Origin: Collinsella sp. BG-O-102
GTDB taxonomy: Bacteria; Actinomycetota; Coriobacteriia; Coriobacteriales; Coriobacteriaceae
Assembly: GCF_023656745.1 (NCBI RefSeq)
Contig: NZ_JAMOKO010000005.1
Location: forward strand, 62,001 to 126,000
DNA length: 64,000 nucleotides
Direction: 5' to 3'
Shown here in pieces: positions 32,005 through 40,808 of the stretch (within the stretch, counting starts at the first letter, position 1; the number at the start of each line of letters is the position of its first letter). The position numbers were made by a program, and so were the translations under genes. The notes below the pieces were generated by a model that saw nothing but the letters and a program-made list of their open reading frames with translations, was not told the origin of the DNA and made no database searches.

Positions 32005-33002
32005 TTCTCGTGGTAGGCGGCGCGCATTCGGGGAAGAGGACCTTCGTGCGCGAAAAGCTCGGGTTCGCGGCGGACGATTTCGTCGACGCGGCGCAGCTTG
32101 CGGAGGGCGGCGTGCCCGCGGCTTTTGCCGGCCGCGTCGCGTACCATGCTGAGGAACTCGTACGCGCGCTCGACGCTGACCGGGCGCTCGAGCGGCTGAT
32201 CGGCTTCGACGCAGTGATTCTGTCCTTGGTCGGCTCGGGGGTCGTCCCTATGCATGCGGAAGACGCCCAATGGCGCGAGCGCGCGGGGCGCCTGGGATGC
32301 GCGCTCGCTGCGCGCGCCGACGTCGTCGTGCGCATGACGTGCGGGATTCCCCAGGTCATCAAAGGAAACCTTGCCGATGCTCCTCGAGGGACGCAGGGCG
32401 CGGGCGCGCCTTTGGAGGTCGTCTTCGTGCGCCATGGTGCCACGGCGGGCACGGAAGACCATCGCTACAGCGGGGCGGGCACCGACGAGCCCCTGTCGAG
32501 CGCGGGCGAGCGCGCTTTGCGCGACCTCGCGTGCGATCGTGACGTGTTCCGTGTTATCACGAGCGGCATGGCCCGCACCGACCAGACGGCGCGCATCCTC
32601 TTCCCGAACGCGGAGCTTATGGCGTGCCCCGGTCTGCGCGAGATGGATTTCGGTGACTTCGAGGGGCGAAGCGCCGCCGAGCTTAAAGAGGATGTGCGCT
32701 ACCGCGCCTGGGTAGACTCCTGGTGCGAGACGCGCTGCCCGCATGGCGAGGGCAAGAGCGATTTCACCCGCCGCGTCGTCGCGGCGTTTCGGGAGGCGTG
32801 CGAATCGGAGCGCGCCCAGGGGAGTGGGCGCGCCGTCTTCGTCGTTCACGCGGGTACCGTGAAAGCGCTGCTCTCCGAGCTAGCTGTCCCGAAAATGGGA
32901 TATTTCGACGTGCATACCGAGCCGGGCGGCGCATGGGCCGCCACCTGGGATGGGCGCTGCCTTCGCGACGTTCGCCCCGCTTCGGGGGGCGATGCCCGGT
33001 GA
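32001..33002 (+). CDS. Fusion of a CobU-like P-loop domain and CobC-type phosphatase
   Basis: 333 aa. N-terminal domain (about 1-130) has VVGGAHSGKRTFVREKLG, a P-loop like that of CobU/CobP, followed by DAVILSLVGSGVVPM and RMTCGIPQVIKG, but it lacks the full set of CobU motifs; it may be a divergent second kinase/guanylyltransferase. C-terminal histidine-phosphatase domain (about 138-333) has VVFVRHGATAG with R144-H145-G146, then GMARTDQTARILFP, REMDFGDFEGR and VFVVHAGTVKALL, typical of alpha-ribazole-5'-phosphate phosphatase (CobC), which removes the 5' phosphate of the nucleotide loop. Overlaps cobS (ATGA) and cbiB (TGATG). Confidence 0.8.
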   Translation: MILVVGGAHSGKRTFVREKLGFAADDFVDAAQLAEGGVPAAFAGRVAYHAEELVRALDADRALERLIGFDAVILSLVGSGVVPMHAEDAQWRERAGRLGCALAARADVVVRMTCGIPQVIKGNLADAPRGTQGAGAPLEVVFVRHGATAGTEDHRYSGAGTDEPLSSAGERALRDLACDRDVFRVITSGMARTDQTARILFPNAELMACPGLREMDFGDFEGRSAAELKEDVRYRAWVDSWCETRCPHGEGKSDFTRRVVAAFREACESERAQGSGRAVFVVHAGTVKALLSELAVPKMGYFDVHTEPGGAWAATWDGRCLRDVRPASGGDAR

Positions 33003-33976
33003 TGACGATTCTTGCCGCCGCCGCCGGGTTCGCAGCCGACCTTGCCTTCGGCGACCCGCGCTGGCTTCCCCATCCCGTTGTCGCCATGGGGCGCGCGATC
33101 ACGTGGGCCGAAGGCCGCCTGCGGGGCTCATTCCCGCAAACGTCCGCGGGCACGCGCGCCGCAGGGCTTGTGCTTGCCGTGGCGCTTCCGCTTGCGTGTG
33201 GGCTTTTGACCTTGGGAATCCTGCATCTTTGCGGCATGGTTCACCCCGGCTTGCGCTTCGTGGCCGAGGCATGGGCGAGCTATCAGATTCTCGCGGCATG
33301 CGAGCTGCGCCGCCAGAGCCTGGCCGTGGCCCGCGCGTTCTCGAAGGGCGGCCTTGTCGCGGCTCGCGAAGCCGTCGGGCTCATCGTGGGACGCGACACG
33401 TCTGTTCTCGACGAGCAGGGCGTTGCGCGCGCCGCCGTGGAAACGGTGGCGGAGAACGCGAGCGACGGCGTCATCGCGCCGCTTTTCTACCTTATGATCG
33501 GGGGTGCGCCCTTGGGCATGGCGTACAAGGCGGTGAACACGCTCGACAGCATGGTGGGCTACAAAAACGAGCGCTACATCGACTTCGGCTGCGCCTCGGC
33601 GCGCCTCGACGATGCGGTGAACTGGATTCCCTCGCGCTTATCGGCCCTGCTCATGATCGCCGTGTGCCCGATCGTCGGGCTCGATGCTCGCGGGGCGGCG
33701 CGCATCTGGCGCCGCGACAGGCGTCGCCATGCGAGCCCCAACTCGGCGCAGACCGAGTCAGCGTGTGCGGGCGCGCTCGGGCTGCGCCTGGCAGGACCCG
33801 CGGTGTATTTCGGCAAGCTCGTTGAGAAACCGACGATAGGCGACGCGTCCCGCGAAATCGAGTGGGGCGACATCGCCCGGGCGACTAGGCTCATGCTCGC
33901 CGCGTCCGTATGCGCGCTCGTCGTCTTCGGTGCCGCACGCGCGGCGGTCGTGCTCGCCGTGGGGGCGATGGTATGA
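33002..33976 (+). CDS. cbiB: Adenosylcobinamide-phosphate synthase (cobyrate–aminopropanol ligase), membrane protein
   Basis: 324 aa. Attaches (R)-1-amino-2-propanol or its phosphate to adenosylcobyrate. Landmarks: AADLAFGDPRWLPHPVVAMGRAI, the RDTSVLDEQGVARAAVETVAENASDGVIAPLFY block and NTLDSMVGYKNERYIDFGCASARLDDAVNWIPSRLSA, which is near-invariant in CbiB (quoted in pieces). Five or so hydrophobic segments. Start ATG at 33002, or GTG at 32999; both overlap the CobC-fusion stop. Overlaps cobD by four bases. Confidence 0.93.
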   Translation: MTILAAAAGFAADLAFGDPRWLPHPVVAMGRAITWAEGRLRGSFPQTSAGTRAAGLVLAVALPLACGLLTLGILHLCGMVHPGLRFVAEAWASYQILAACELRRQSLAVARAFSKGGLVAAREAVGLIVGRDTSVLDEQGVARAAVETVAENASDGVIAPLFYLMIGGAPLGMAYKAVNTLDSMVGYKNERYIDFGCASARLDDAVNWIPSRLSALLMIAVCPIVGLDARGAARIWRRDRRRHASPNSAQTESACAGALGLRLAGPAVYFGKLVEKPTIGDASREIEWGDIARATRLMLAASVCALVVFGAARAAVVLAVGAMV

Positions 33977-35196
33977 GGGAAGACCACGCCGCGTCCCGGG
34001 CTGCCGGGGGAATCCTGCGCGCCCGTGCGCATGGGGGTAGCACGCAATCGCTCGGCATCGCTTGCGAAGGGGGCGCCTCCGACCTCATTGACTTCTCGGT
34101 GAACGTGAATCCGGCAGGCCCCTCGCCGCGCGCCGTTGCCGCAGCTTGCAAGGCGCTTTCTCGAATCGACGCCTACCCCGATAGGGAAAGCCTCGCCCTC
34201 GTTCGCGCCCTAGCGCGTGCCCAGGGCATTCCCGAAGATACTATCGTCTGCGGCGCGGGCGCGTCCGACATCATTTGGCGGCTCGCCGCGGCGGTGCGCC
34301 CGAAACGCATCGTCGTGTGCGCGCCGACGTTCTCTGAATATGCGGAGGCGGCATCGTACTACGGCGCATGCGTGCAGGAGTTCCCGCTCTCCGAAGCGGA
34401 CGACTTCGACGTGCCCGCCTCCTTCGCCCGCGCGATCGAGGGGCCGGGAGACGTGGCGTACATCTGCAATCCGAACAACCCGACGGGGCGCCTCGTCGAC
34501 CCCCGCGTGATCGATGCCGCGGCTTGCCGCTGCGAGCAGGTGGGCGCGCTGCTCGTCGTGGACGAGTGCTTCCTCGGATTTGCGCCCGACGCCCGCGAAA
34601 GGAGCGTGGCCGCACGCGCCGCGTGTTCGCGCCATGTGGCCGTGCTCTCCGCATTCACCAAGCTCTACGGAATGGCGGGGTTGCGGTTAGGATATCTGAT
34701 CAGCGGAAACGCCCAACTCCTCGAGGGGATTCGCCGGGCGGGGCAGGCGTGGCCCGTCTCCTCGGTCGCCGAGGCCGCGGGTATCGCCGCCCTGGAAGAC
34801 GTCGAATACGTCTCGCGCACGCGCGATGTATTGGCGGGCGAGCGAGCGTGGCTTTCCCACGAGCTCTCCTCGCTCGGGCTTTCCGTCGTGCCGTCGGATG
34901 CGAACTTCCTTTTAGTCCGCACACCGGCGAAAGACATCCCCGAGCGCCTGTATAAACAGGGGGTTTTGGTCCGCACGTGCGACTCGTTTTCGGTACTGTC
35001 CCGTTTCTGGTGCCGCGTCGCGGTGCGCACGCGCAAGGAGAATGCCCGGCTTGCGATGGCGTTCGGCCGCGCGCTTCGGGTGGAAGGCGCATCGGGCGAA
35101 GGCGAACCCGACAAACGGGGCTGCGCTTCTTGCAGCGGCGCTATGGCGGGCGCGTATGGCCGAGGCTCGACGAAGGAGGTCGATACCCGTGGGTAG
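33973..35196 (+). CDS. cobD: Threonine-phosphate decarboxylase (PLP, CobD-type)
   Basis: 407 aa fold-type I PLP enzyme. In cobalamin gene context CobD makes 1-amino-2-propanol phosphate from threonine phosphate. HGGSTQSLGI near the N-terminus and LIDFSVNVNPAGPS match CobD; the PLP-lysine motif is LSAFTKLYGMAGLRLGYLIS, and YICNPNNPTGRL and VVDECFLGFA bind the cofactor. A histidinol-phosphate aminotransferase is the alternative, less likely in this context. The last 40 residues form a Gly/Cys-rich tail (CASC) beyond the fold. The stop overlaps the next gene by eight bases. Confidence 0.88.
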   Translation: MREDHAASRAAGGILRARAHGGSTQSLGIACEGGASDLIDFSVNVNPAGPSPRAVAAACKALSRIDAYPDRESLALVRALARAQGIPEDTIVCGAGASDIIWRLAAAVRPKRIVVCAPTFSEYAEAASYYGACVQEFPLSEADDFDVPASFARAIEGPGDVAYICNPNNPTGRLVDPRVIDAAACRCEQVGALLVVDECFLGFAPDARERSVAARAACSRHVAVLSAFTKLYGMAGLRLGYLISGNAQLLEGIRRAGQAWPVSSVAEAAGIAALEDVEYVSRTRDVLAGERAWLSHELSSLGLSVVPSDANFLLVRTPAKDIPERLYKQGVLVRTCDSFSVLSRFWCRVAVRTRKENARLAMAFGRALRVEGASGEGEPDKRGCASCSGAMAGAYGRGSTKEVDTRG

Positions 35197-36688
35197 GGCG
35201 AAGCCCATCATGATCCAGGGCACCATGTCGAACGCGGGGAAGAGCCTGCTTGCGGCGGGGCTGTGCCGTGTGCTTTCGCAGGACGGCCTGCGCGTGGCTC
35301 CCTTCAAGAGCCAGAACATGGCGCTCAACAGCGGTGTCACGGCCGACGGGCTCGAGATGGGGCGCGCCCAGATCATGCAGGCCGAGGCGTGTGGCATCGT
35401 GCCCGACGTGCGTATGAACCCCATCCTGCTCAAGCCCGAAAGCGACCACCGAAGCCAGCTCATCGTGGCCGGCAAGGCGCAGGGAGCCTTCGCTGCGAGG
35501 GACTACTTCGCGCGAAAGAAGGCGCTCATGCCGCAGATTTTGGAGTCGTTCGATTCGCTCGCGGAGGAAAACGACGTCATCGTCATCGAGGGCGCCGGCA
35601 GCCCCGCCGAAATCAACCTTGCCGAAAACGACATCGTCAACATGGGGCTCGCGCGCGCCGTGTCCTCCCCCGTGCTGCTCGCGGGCGACATCGACCCAGG
35701 CGGGGTATTTGCCCAGCTCTACGGCACGGTCGCGCTCTTTGCGCCCGAGGATCGCGCGCTTTTGCGGGGGCTTGTTGTGAACAAGTTCCGCGGCGATGTG
35801 GAAATCCTCCGCCCGGGTTTGGCCCCGCTCGAGAAGATGTGCGGGGTTCCCGTCGTGGGGGTCGTGCCGTTTCTTACGCTCGACCTGGACGACGAGGACT
35901 CGCTCGCGCCGCGCCTATCTGCCCGCGAGGCGCGCGGCGTCATCGACGTCGCCGTCGTGCGCCTTCCGCATCTGTCGAACTTCACCGACTTCGACCCGCT
36001 TTCGCGCGTGCCCGGCATGGGCGTGCGCTACGTTTCCTCGACGACCGATCTGGGCCGACCCGACCTGGTGGTGCTTCCCGGCTCGAAGTCCACGCTCGAC
36101 GACGCGCGCTGGCTTGCGGCTAGCGGCATCGGAGCCTGTGTACGTGCGCTTTCGGGCGCGGGCACGCCGGTGCTCGGCATATGCGGAGGCTACCAGCTTT
36201 TGGGAGACGAGCTTTCCGACCCGCACGGCAGGGAAGGCGCTGGCACCGCGCGCGGGCTCGGGCTCATCCCTGCAAATACGGTGTTCAAGGAGGAAAAGCG
36301 CCTCGCCCAGTCGGAGCTGCGCATCACGGGCGCCCAAGGCGCGTTCTCGGTGTGGAACGGCATGACGGCGCGCGGGTACGAGATTCACGACGGCGAAACG
36401 ACCGTCTCCTGCGCCCCTGCGGGCACGATTGGCGGCAACCCAGAAGGCGCGGCCTGCGGAAACGTGTTCGGAACCTATCTCCACGGCCTGTTCGACGAAC
36501 CGGGGGTGGCACTCGCCCTCGCGCGCTCGCTCGCGCGCATGCGCGGCCTGCCCGAGAGCGTCGTGGGTGCTGCGGGCGCGGTGTCCGCGGCCGATCACCG
36601 TGCGCGCGAGTTCGACCGTCTGGCCGACTCCGTGCGCGGGGCGCTCGACATGGAGTATGTCTACCGCATTATCGAGGAGGGCGTATGA
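35189..36688 (+). CDS. cbiP: Cobyric acid synthase (adenosylcobyrate amidotransferase)
   Basis: 499 aa. Amidates positions b, d, e and g, using glutamine and ATP. The P-loop region IMIQGTMSNAGKSLLAAGLCR and PFKSQNMALNSGVTADGLEMGRAQ are diagnostic; EGAGSPAEINLAENDIVNMG follows; the C-terminal amidotransferase domain has TPVLGICGGYQLLG (Cys nucleophile) and GNVFGTYLHGLFD (His). Start: GTG at 35189 with GGAGG 12 bases upstream, overlapping cobD; ATG at 35156 is possible. Overlaps cobA (ATGA). Confidence 0.94.
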   Translation: MGRAKPIMIQGTMSNAGKSLLAAGLCRVLSQDGLRVAPFKSQNMALNSGVTADGLEMGRAQIMQAEACGIVPDVRMNPILLKPESDHRSQLIVAGKAQGAFAARDYFARKKALMPQILESFDSLAEENDVIVIEGAGSPAEINLAENDIVNMGLARAVSSPVLLAGDIDPGGVFAQLYGTVALFAPEDRALLRGLVVNKFRGDVEILRPGLAPLEKMCGVPVVGVVPFLTLDLDDEDSLAPRLSAREARGVIDVAVVRLPHLSNFTDFDPLSRVPGMGVRYVSSTTDLGRPDLVVLPGSKSTLDDARWLAASGIGACVRALSGAGTPVLGICGGYQLLGDELSDPHGREGAGTARGLGLIPANTVFKEEKRLAQSELRITGAQGAFSVWNGMTARGYEIHDGETTVSCAPAGTIGGNPEGAACGNVFGTYLHGLFDEPGVALALARSLARMRGLPESVVGAAGAVSAADHRAREFDRLADSVRGALDMEYVYRIIEEGV

Positions 36689-37200
36689 TCCACGTGTATC
36701 ATGGCGACGGCAAAGGCAAGACCACGGCGGCGATGGGCCTCGCCCTTCGCATGCTCGCCGCAGGCCGCCGCGTCGTCGTCGTGCAGTTCCTGAAAGACGG
36801 CGAAAGCGGGGAGGCGCGACTGCTCGCCGAGCATTTCGGCGTGCCCGTGTTCGCGGGGAAGGTGTCGGAAAAGTTTACCTGGTCCATGACGTCGGAAGAA
36901 CTTGCCGCGACGTGCGAGCTGCACGATGGGAACCTCGCTTCCGCGCTCGCCGAGCTCGAGGGCGCGCAGGAGGGGCTGCTCGTGCTCGACGAGGCGCTCG
37001 ACGCGCTTTCGAAGGGGCTTGTCGACGAGGCACTCGTGGACCGCGCGCTCGATATGTCCGCGCGCGGCGTCGAAGTAGCGCTCACCGGGCGCGCGCCTTC
37101 CCGCAAGATCGTGGAGAAGGCCGACTACATAACCGAGATGCGGTGCGAGAAACACCCCTACGCTCAGGGGATAGGTGCAAGGGAAGGAGTGGAGTACTAG
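36685..37200 (+). CDS. cobA: Corrinoid adenosyltransferase (cob(I)yrinic acid a,c-diamide adenosyltransferase)
   Basis: 171 aa CobA/BtuR family enzyme that adds the upper adenosyl ligand. P-loop IHVYHGDGKGKTTAAMGLALR, then VVVVQFLKDGESGEARLL, LLVLDEALDALSKG (Walker B) and VALTGRAPSRKIVEKADYITEM. The usual C-terminal KHPYxxGIxAREGVEY-like segment is intact (KHPYAQGIGAREGVEY). It overlaps cbiP and abuts cbiC with no spacing. Confidence 0.93.
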   Translation: MIHVYHGDGKGKTTAAMGLALRMLAAGRRVVVVQFLKDGESGEARLLAEHFGVPVFAGKVSEKFTWSMTSEELAATCELHDGNLASALAELEGAQEGLLVLDEALDALSKGLVDEALVDRALDMSARGVEVALTGRAPSRKIVEKADYITEMRCEKHPYAQGIGAREGVEY

Positions 37201-37842
37201 ATGGATTCCAAGGAGATGGCGCCCGGCGACATCGAGCGGCGCAGCTTCGAGATCATCACCGAAGAGCTCGGCGGCCGCACGTTCCCGCCGCTTGAAGAGC
37301 CCGTCTTGAAGCGCGTCATCCACACCACTGCCGACTTCTCGTACGCCGATTCCCTCGTATTCACCCATGACGCCGCGCACTGTGCTCTCGACGCACTGCG
37401 CGCAGGGGCCACGGTGCTCACCGACACGAACATGGCGCTCGCAGGCATAAGCAAGTCCGCGCTCGCGAAGCTCGGCTGCAAGGCCGTGTGCTACATGGCC
37501 GACCCTGATGTCGCCGCGGCTGCGCGCGCCGCGGGCACGACTCGCGCCGTTGCGAGCATGGACAAAGCTTGCGGCATCGAGGGTCCGCTCATCGTGGCCG
37601 TCGGTAACGCTCCCACAGCACTTCTGCGACTCGCCGAGCTAATGGACGCGGGGAAGATCGCGCCCGCGCTCGTCGTTGGGGTGCCGGTCGGGTTTGTGAA
37701 TGTGGTCGAGGCGAAAGAGGAGCTACTTGCGCGACGCGTGCCGGCCATCGTCGCGAGGGGTCGCAAGGGCGGCTCGACCGTGGCGGCTGCCATTATGAAC
37801 GCGCTGCTCTACCAGATCACGCGCCCAGGCGGCCCGAAGTGA
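37201..37842 (+). CDS. cbiC: Cobalt-precorrin-8 methylmutase
   Basis: 213 aa. Moves the C11 methyl to C12 to form cobyrinate. The catalytic histidine is His41 in VLKRVIHTTADFSYAD. Conserved segments TDTNMALAGISKSALAKLG and VVGVPVGFVNVVEAKEELL are present. Directly follows cobA. Ends in a TGA that overlaps a GTG start of cbiJ. Confidence 0.93.
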   Translation: MDSKEMAPGDIERRSFEIITEELGGRTFPPLEEPVLKRVIHTTADFSYADSLVFTHDAAHCALDALRAGATVLTDTNMALAGISKSALAKLGCKAVCYMADPDVAAAARAAGTTRAVASMDKACGIEGPLIVAVGNAPTALLRLAELMDAGKIAPALVVGVPVGFVNVVEAKEELLARRVPAIVARGRKGGSTVAAAIMNALLYQITRPGGPK

Positions 37843-38612
37843 CGGCGCCCGCATCCGCGCCGGCGCTGCGCATCTTCGCCGGCACCACCGAGGGCCGTCT
37901 TCTGTGCGAATGGGCGAGCGGGGCGGGCATCCCCGCCCGTGCCTACGCGGCAACCGAGTACGGAGGCGAGCTTTTGGGCGAGCTTCCGGGCATCGAGGTG
38001 CATGCGGGCAGGCTCGACGAGGCCGACATGGAGCGCGAGCTTTCCGGCGCGCGCATCGTCGTCGATGCCACGCACCCCTTCGCTACGCTCGCAAGCGGCA
38101 ACATCCGGGCCGCTTCGCTCGCCGTGGGTGCACGATGCCTGCGCCTTGCGCGCCCGGCCGAGGTGCTGCCCAAAGGCGTCGTGCCGGTCGCGTCGATCGC
38201 CTGCGCGGCGCGCTTTCTCTCCGAGAACCCGGGTCGCGCGCTTCTCACGACGGGGAGCAAGGAGCTTGCTCCCTACACGCGCGTCGCCGATTTCGCGGAG
38301 CGCTTCTTCGTGCGTGTGCTCCCGCTGCCCGGTGCTATAACGAAGTGCATCGACGCGGGGTTTTCGCCGTCGCACGTCATCGGCATGCAGGGGCCCTTCA
38401 CCCGCGAGCTCAACGAGGCGATGCTTCGGCAGGTGGGAGCCCAGTGGCTTGTGACCAAGGACTCGGGAACCGTAGGCGGCACGGCCGAGAAGATCGCCTC
38501 CGCGCGCGACGTGGGAGCGCGCTGTATCGTGGTCGCCCGTCCCGCCGAGGGAGGCGGGGCCCTTTCGCTTCGGGAAGTGGAAGACGCGCTCTTACGGGAG
38601 TTCGCGCGCTAG
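37839..38612 (+). CDS. cbiJ: Cobalt-precorrin-6A reductase
   Basis: 257 aa NADPH/NADH-dependent reductase of the corrin macrocycle. LRIFAGTTEGRLLCEWASG is the N-terminal nucleotide-binding block; VVDATHPFATLASGNIRAAS and RALLTTGSKELAPYT are family hallmarks, with VIGMQGPFTRELNEAML and LVTKDSGTVGGTAEKI later. GTG start at 37839 (overlap with cbiC). Last gene of the plus-strand cobalamin operon; a transposase remnant and a hairpin repeat follow, without a clear terminator. Confidence 0.93.
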   Translation: MTAPASAPALRIFAGTTEGRLLCEWASGAGIPARAYAATEYGGELLGELPGIEVHAGRLDEADMERELSGARIVVDATHPFATLASGNIRAASLAVGARCLRLARPAEVLPKGVVPVASIACAARFLSENPGRALLTTGSKELAPYTRVADFAERFFVRVLPLPGAITKCIDAGFSPSHVIGMQGPFTRELNEAMLRQVGAQWLVTKDSGTVGGTAEKIASARDVGARCIVVARPAEGGGALSLREVEDALLREFAR

Positions 38613-38652
38613 GCGCTCGCCGCGCCTGCGCGCCCTCCCGCCCGCGAGGAGG

Positions 38653-38740
38653 AGCTCCTCGAGCAAGCTCGAACCGTACAAGACTGTCATCCGCCAATAG
38701 CTCGAGGACGACGCCCGGAACTGGCGCAAGCAGCCCTTCA
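38653..38740 (+). mobile_element. Decayed IS21-family transposase (istA) fragment
   Basis: In the frame with AGC at 38662, translation gives SKLEPYKTVIRQ, a stop (TAG 38698-38700), then LEDDARNWRKQP. IstA proteins of IS21 elements carry a …SKLDPYK…I…WL…D…RKQRHTAK… segment after the N-terminal helix-turn-helix; the stop sits exactly where their Trp codon (TGG to TAG) is. Only about 25 codons remain. It lies at the right edge of the cobalamin island. Confidence 0.6.
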
Positions 38741-38743
38741 ATC

Positions 38744-38810
38744 AGTTGCGGTGAAATAGTGTCTGTTTTTGCTGTTAGATAGCATATTCAGTCCCTAATT
38801 CACCGCAACT
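38744..38810. repeat. REP-like hairpin, copy 2 of 3 (diverged)
   Basis: AGTTGCGGTGAAATAG (38744…) and CTAATTCACCGCAACT (…38810) with CTG/CAG inner ends are the arms of copy 1, with substitutions (for example TGTCTG for GGACTG). The 23-base loop is unrelated. It lies between cbiJ and the end of the FtsX-type gene. Confidence 0.75.
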
Positions 38811-38823
38811 TGTTGGTGGTGGC

Positions 38824-40038
38824 TTACTGGTAGCGTAGGCACTCCACCGGGTCGAGCTTTGCTGCGCGGCGAGCGGGGTAGAAGCCAAAGATTACACCGA
38901 TGCCGACCGATACGGCAAACGCGATCAACACTGTCGTAATGGAGAAGCTTGGCGTGATCGTCCCGGTAGCTCCAAACTCGCTCATGATGCCCGAGCTTGC
39001 GGCAAAGAACGTGAGTCCCCATGCCAGCAGATAGCCAATCAGGACACCCAACAGTCCGCCGGTGACGCACAGCGCCGAGGACTCGGCCAAAAACTGCGCG
39101 GTGATATCACGACGACTGGCGCCCAGAGCGCGGCGGATGCCGATCTCGCGAATGCGCTCCGTTACGTTGGTAAGCATCATATTCATAATGCCGATACCGC
39201 CGACAAGCAGCGAGATGCTGGCGACAGCACCCATGATGAGCGAGAATGCGCCCATAAAGGAGTTGAGTGCATCGATAGCGCTTTTCATGGAGGTTGCCGA
39301 TACACTGTCGTACTCGTCCTCCTCCTCGATGCCCTTCATCGCGCGCGCCTTGGACTCGATGGTCTTGCAAAGCTCATCCATGTCCGTGCCCTCGGCGGCA
39401 AGTGCCGTCACGCTGGGGAATGAAGGATTCTCGTCGCCAAACAGTCCGGAGATAGTTTCGCGTGGCATATACAGCGTGAGCGAGCCCATGGAGTCGCTGC
39501 CGCCATCAATCACGCCTACAATCTGCACCTCGCCGTTGGACACCTTGATGGTTTTCCCCAGCGCATCCTGTTCGTTGCCGTAAAGCTGATCGGCGCCGTT
39601 GCGGCTGATGAGCGCCACGCGCGAGCCTGATTGGGACTCGGCCTGGGAATAGGTGCGCCCCGCAACGAGCTTGCTGGCCCCCACGGCGTCGAGCATGTCG
39701 CTATCGACACCCTGTGCCATGACGGTATAGCTTTTATCGCCGGTCTTATACTCGGTATACGCGCTGTCGACAATGCCGATCTGCTCTATCTGCGGCACCA
39801 GTTTTTGAAGCTTCTCGATGTCCGACTCGGTGAGTTCTTGCGACGAATAGATTTGCACCATGCGTGCCGCATTGAGGCCCAGACTGTTGACCAGGCTGTT
39901 TTGGATACCGCCGATGAGCGAAGTCATGGCGATAACCGAGGCGATGCCGATGACAATGCCCAGGATGGTGAGCAGGCTGCGCCCCTTGTTGGCTTCGAGC
40001 GAGTGAAGGGCTTCCTGGATGAGATCGCGGGCGCTCAT
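38824..40038 (-). CDS. MacB-type ABC permease (FtsX-like)
   Basis: 404 aa. Membrane segment near the N-terminus (about 20-45, RSLLTILGIVIGIASVIAMTSL), a large extracytoplasmic MacB_PCD domain (about 50-260), then three more membrane segments in the FtsX domain with the GGIGIMNMMLTNVTERIREIGIRRALGA motif. With the next gene and the membrane-fusion protein it makes a tripartite-like exporter of the MacAB/YknXYZ kind; in Gram-positives these export peptides or antimicrobials. Starts four bases inside the ATPase end, translation coupled. Its substrate is unknown. Confidence 0.88.
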   Translation of the reverse strand: MSARDLIQEALHSLEANKGRSLLTILGIVIGIASVIAMTSLIGGIQNSLVNSLGLNAARMVQIYSSQELTESDIEKLQKLVPQIEQIGIVDSAYTEYKTGDKSYTVMAQGVDSDMLDAVGASKLVAGRTYSQAESQSGSRVALISRNGADQLYGNEQDALGKTIKVSNGEVQIVGVIDGGSDSMGSLTLYMPRETISGLFGDENPSFPSVTALAAEGTDMDELCKTIESKARAMKGIEEEDEYDSVSATSMKSAIDALNSFMGAFSLIMGAVASISLLVGGIGIMNMMLTNVTERIREIGIRRALGASRRDITAQFLAESSALCVTGGLLGVLIGYLLAWGLTFFAASSGIMSEFGATGTITPSFSITTVLIAFAVSVGIGVIFGFYPARRAAKLDPVECLRYQ

Positions 40039-40808
40039 GCCACCACTCCTTTCGGCGGGTTGGTGGAGGCGGAAATCATGGGCAGGCTATCTACGGCGCT
40101 GCGCAGGGTCCGCGGTGCATGTGGAATATACGCGCCGTCGTGAATGCGACCGTCGCGGATGGTCATGGCACGGTCGGCCTCGGCGGCGATGCTGGGGTCG
40201 TGTGTGATAAGCACGATGGTTTTGCCGCGCTTCTGGAGCTTATGGAAGGTCTCCATCACAAGCGCTCCAGTGGCGGAGTCCAGGTTTCCCGTCGGCTCGT
40301 CGGCCAGAATGATGGGCGGGTCATTGACGAGGGCGCGCGCGATTGCGACGCGCTGCATCTGGCCGCCCGAGAGCTCGGATATGCGGTGGTCCCAGTGGTC
40401 GACCGGTAGCGTGACGGCCTGCAGCGCGTGCACGGCGCGCATTTCGCGCTGGCTACGGGGCACATTGGTGTAGGCCAGCGGCAGCATGACGTTTTCGATA
40501 ACCGACAGGCGCGGCAGCAGGTTGAAGCTCTGAAAGACAAAGCCAATGCTCAGGGCGCGGACTTCGGTCAGCTCGTCATCATCGAGCTCGGCCACGTTGA
40601 GCCCTTGCAGGTAGTAGTCGCCCGCCGTCGGCTTATCCAAGCAGCCGAGGATGTTCATGAGCGTCGACTTGCCCGAGCCCGAGGGGCCGGTAATGGCCAC
40701 GAACTCACCGGGATTTACCGCCAGGCTCACGTTGTGCAGGATGTGGGCGCAACCTGCCTCGCTCACAAAGATGCGGTGCACGTTGCGGATGTCGATAACG
40801 GGACGCAT
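40035..40808 (-). CDS. MacB/LolD-type ABC transporter ATPase
   Basis: 257 aa. Walker [23 protein letters not shown]-loop region [23 protein letters not shown], signature [16 protein letters not shown] and Walker [12 protein letters not shown], then H-loop [15 protein letters not shown]. The family drives FtsX/MacB-type permeases by mechanotransmission, not classical transport. Its C-terminus is slightly longer than LolD and overlaps the permease start. One base overlap with the membrane-fusion protein gene. Confidence 0.92.
   Translation of the reverse strand: MRPVIDIRNVHRIFVSEAGCAHILHNVSLAVNPGEFVAITGPSGSGKSTLMNILGCLDKPTAGDYYLQGLNVAELDDDELTEVRALSIGFVFQSFNLLPRLSVIENVMLPLAYTNVPRSQREMRAVHALQAVTLPVDHWDHRISELSGGQMQRVAIARALVNDPPIILADEPTGNLDSATGALVMETFHKLQKRGKTIVLITHDPSIAAEADRAMTIRDGRIHDGAYIPHAPRTLRSAVDSLPMISASTNPPKGVVA

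Noticed and set aside
16754-38740. Composite transposon carrying the cobalamin genes
   Set aside because: The two edge fragments belong to different IS families and no matching terminal or target repeats are visible.
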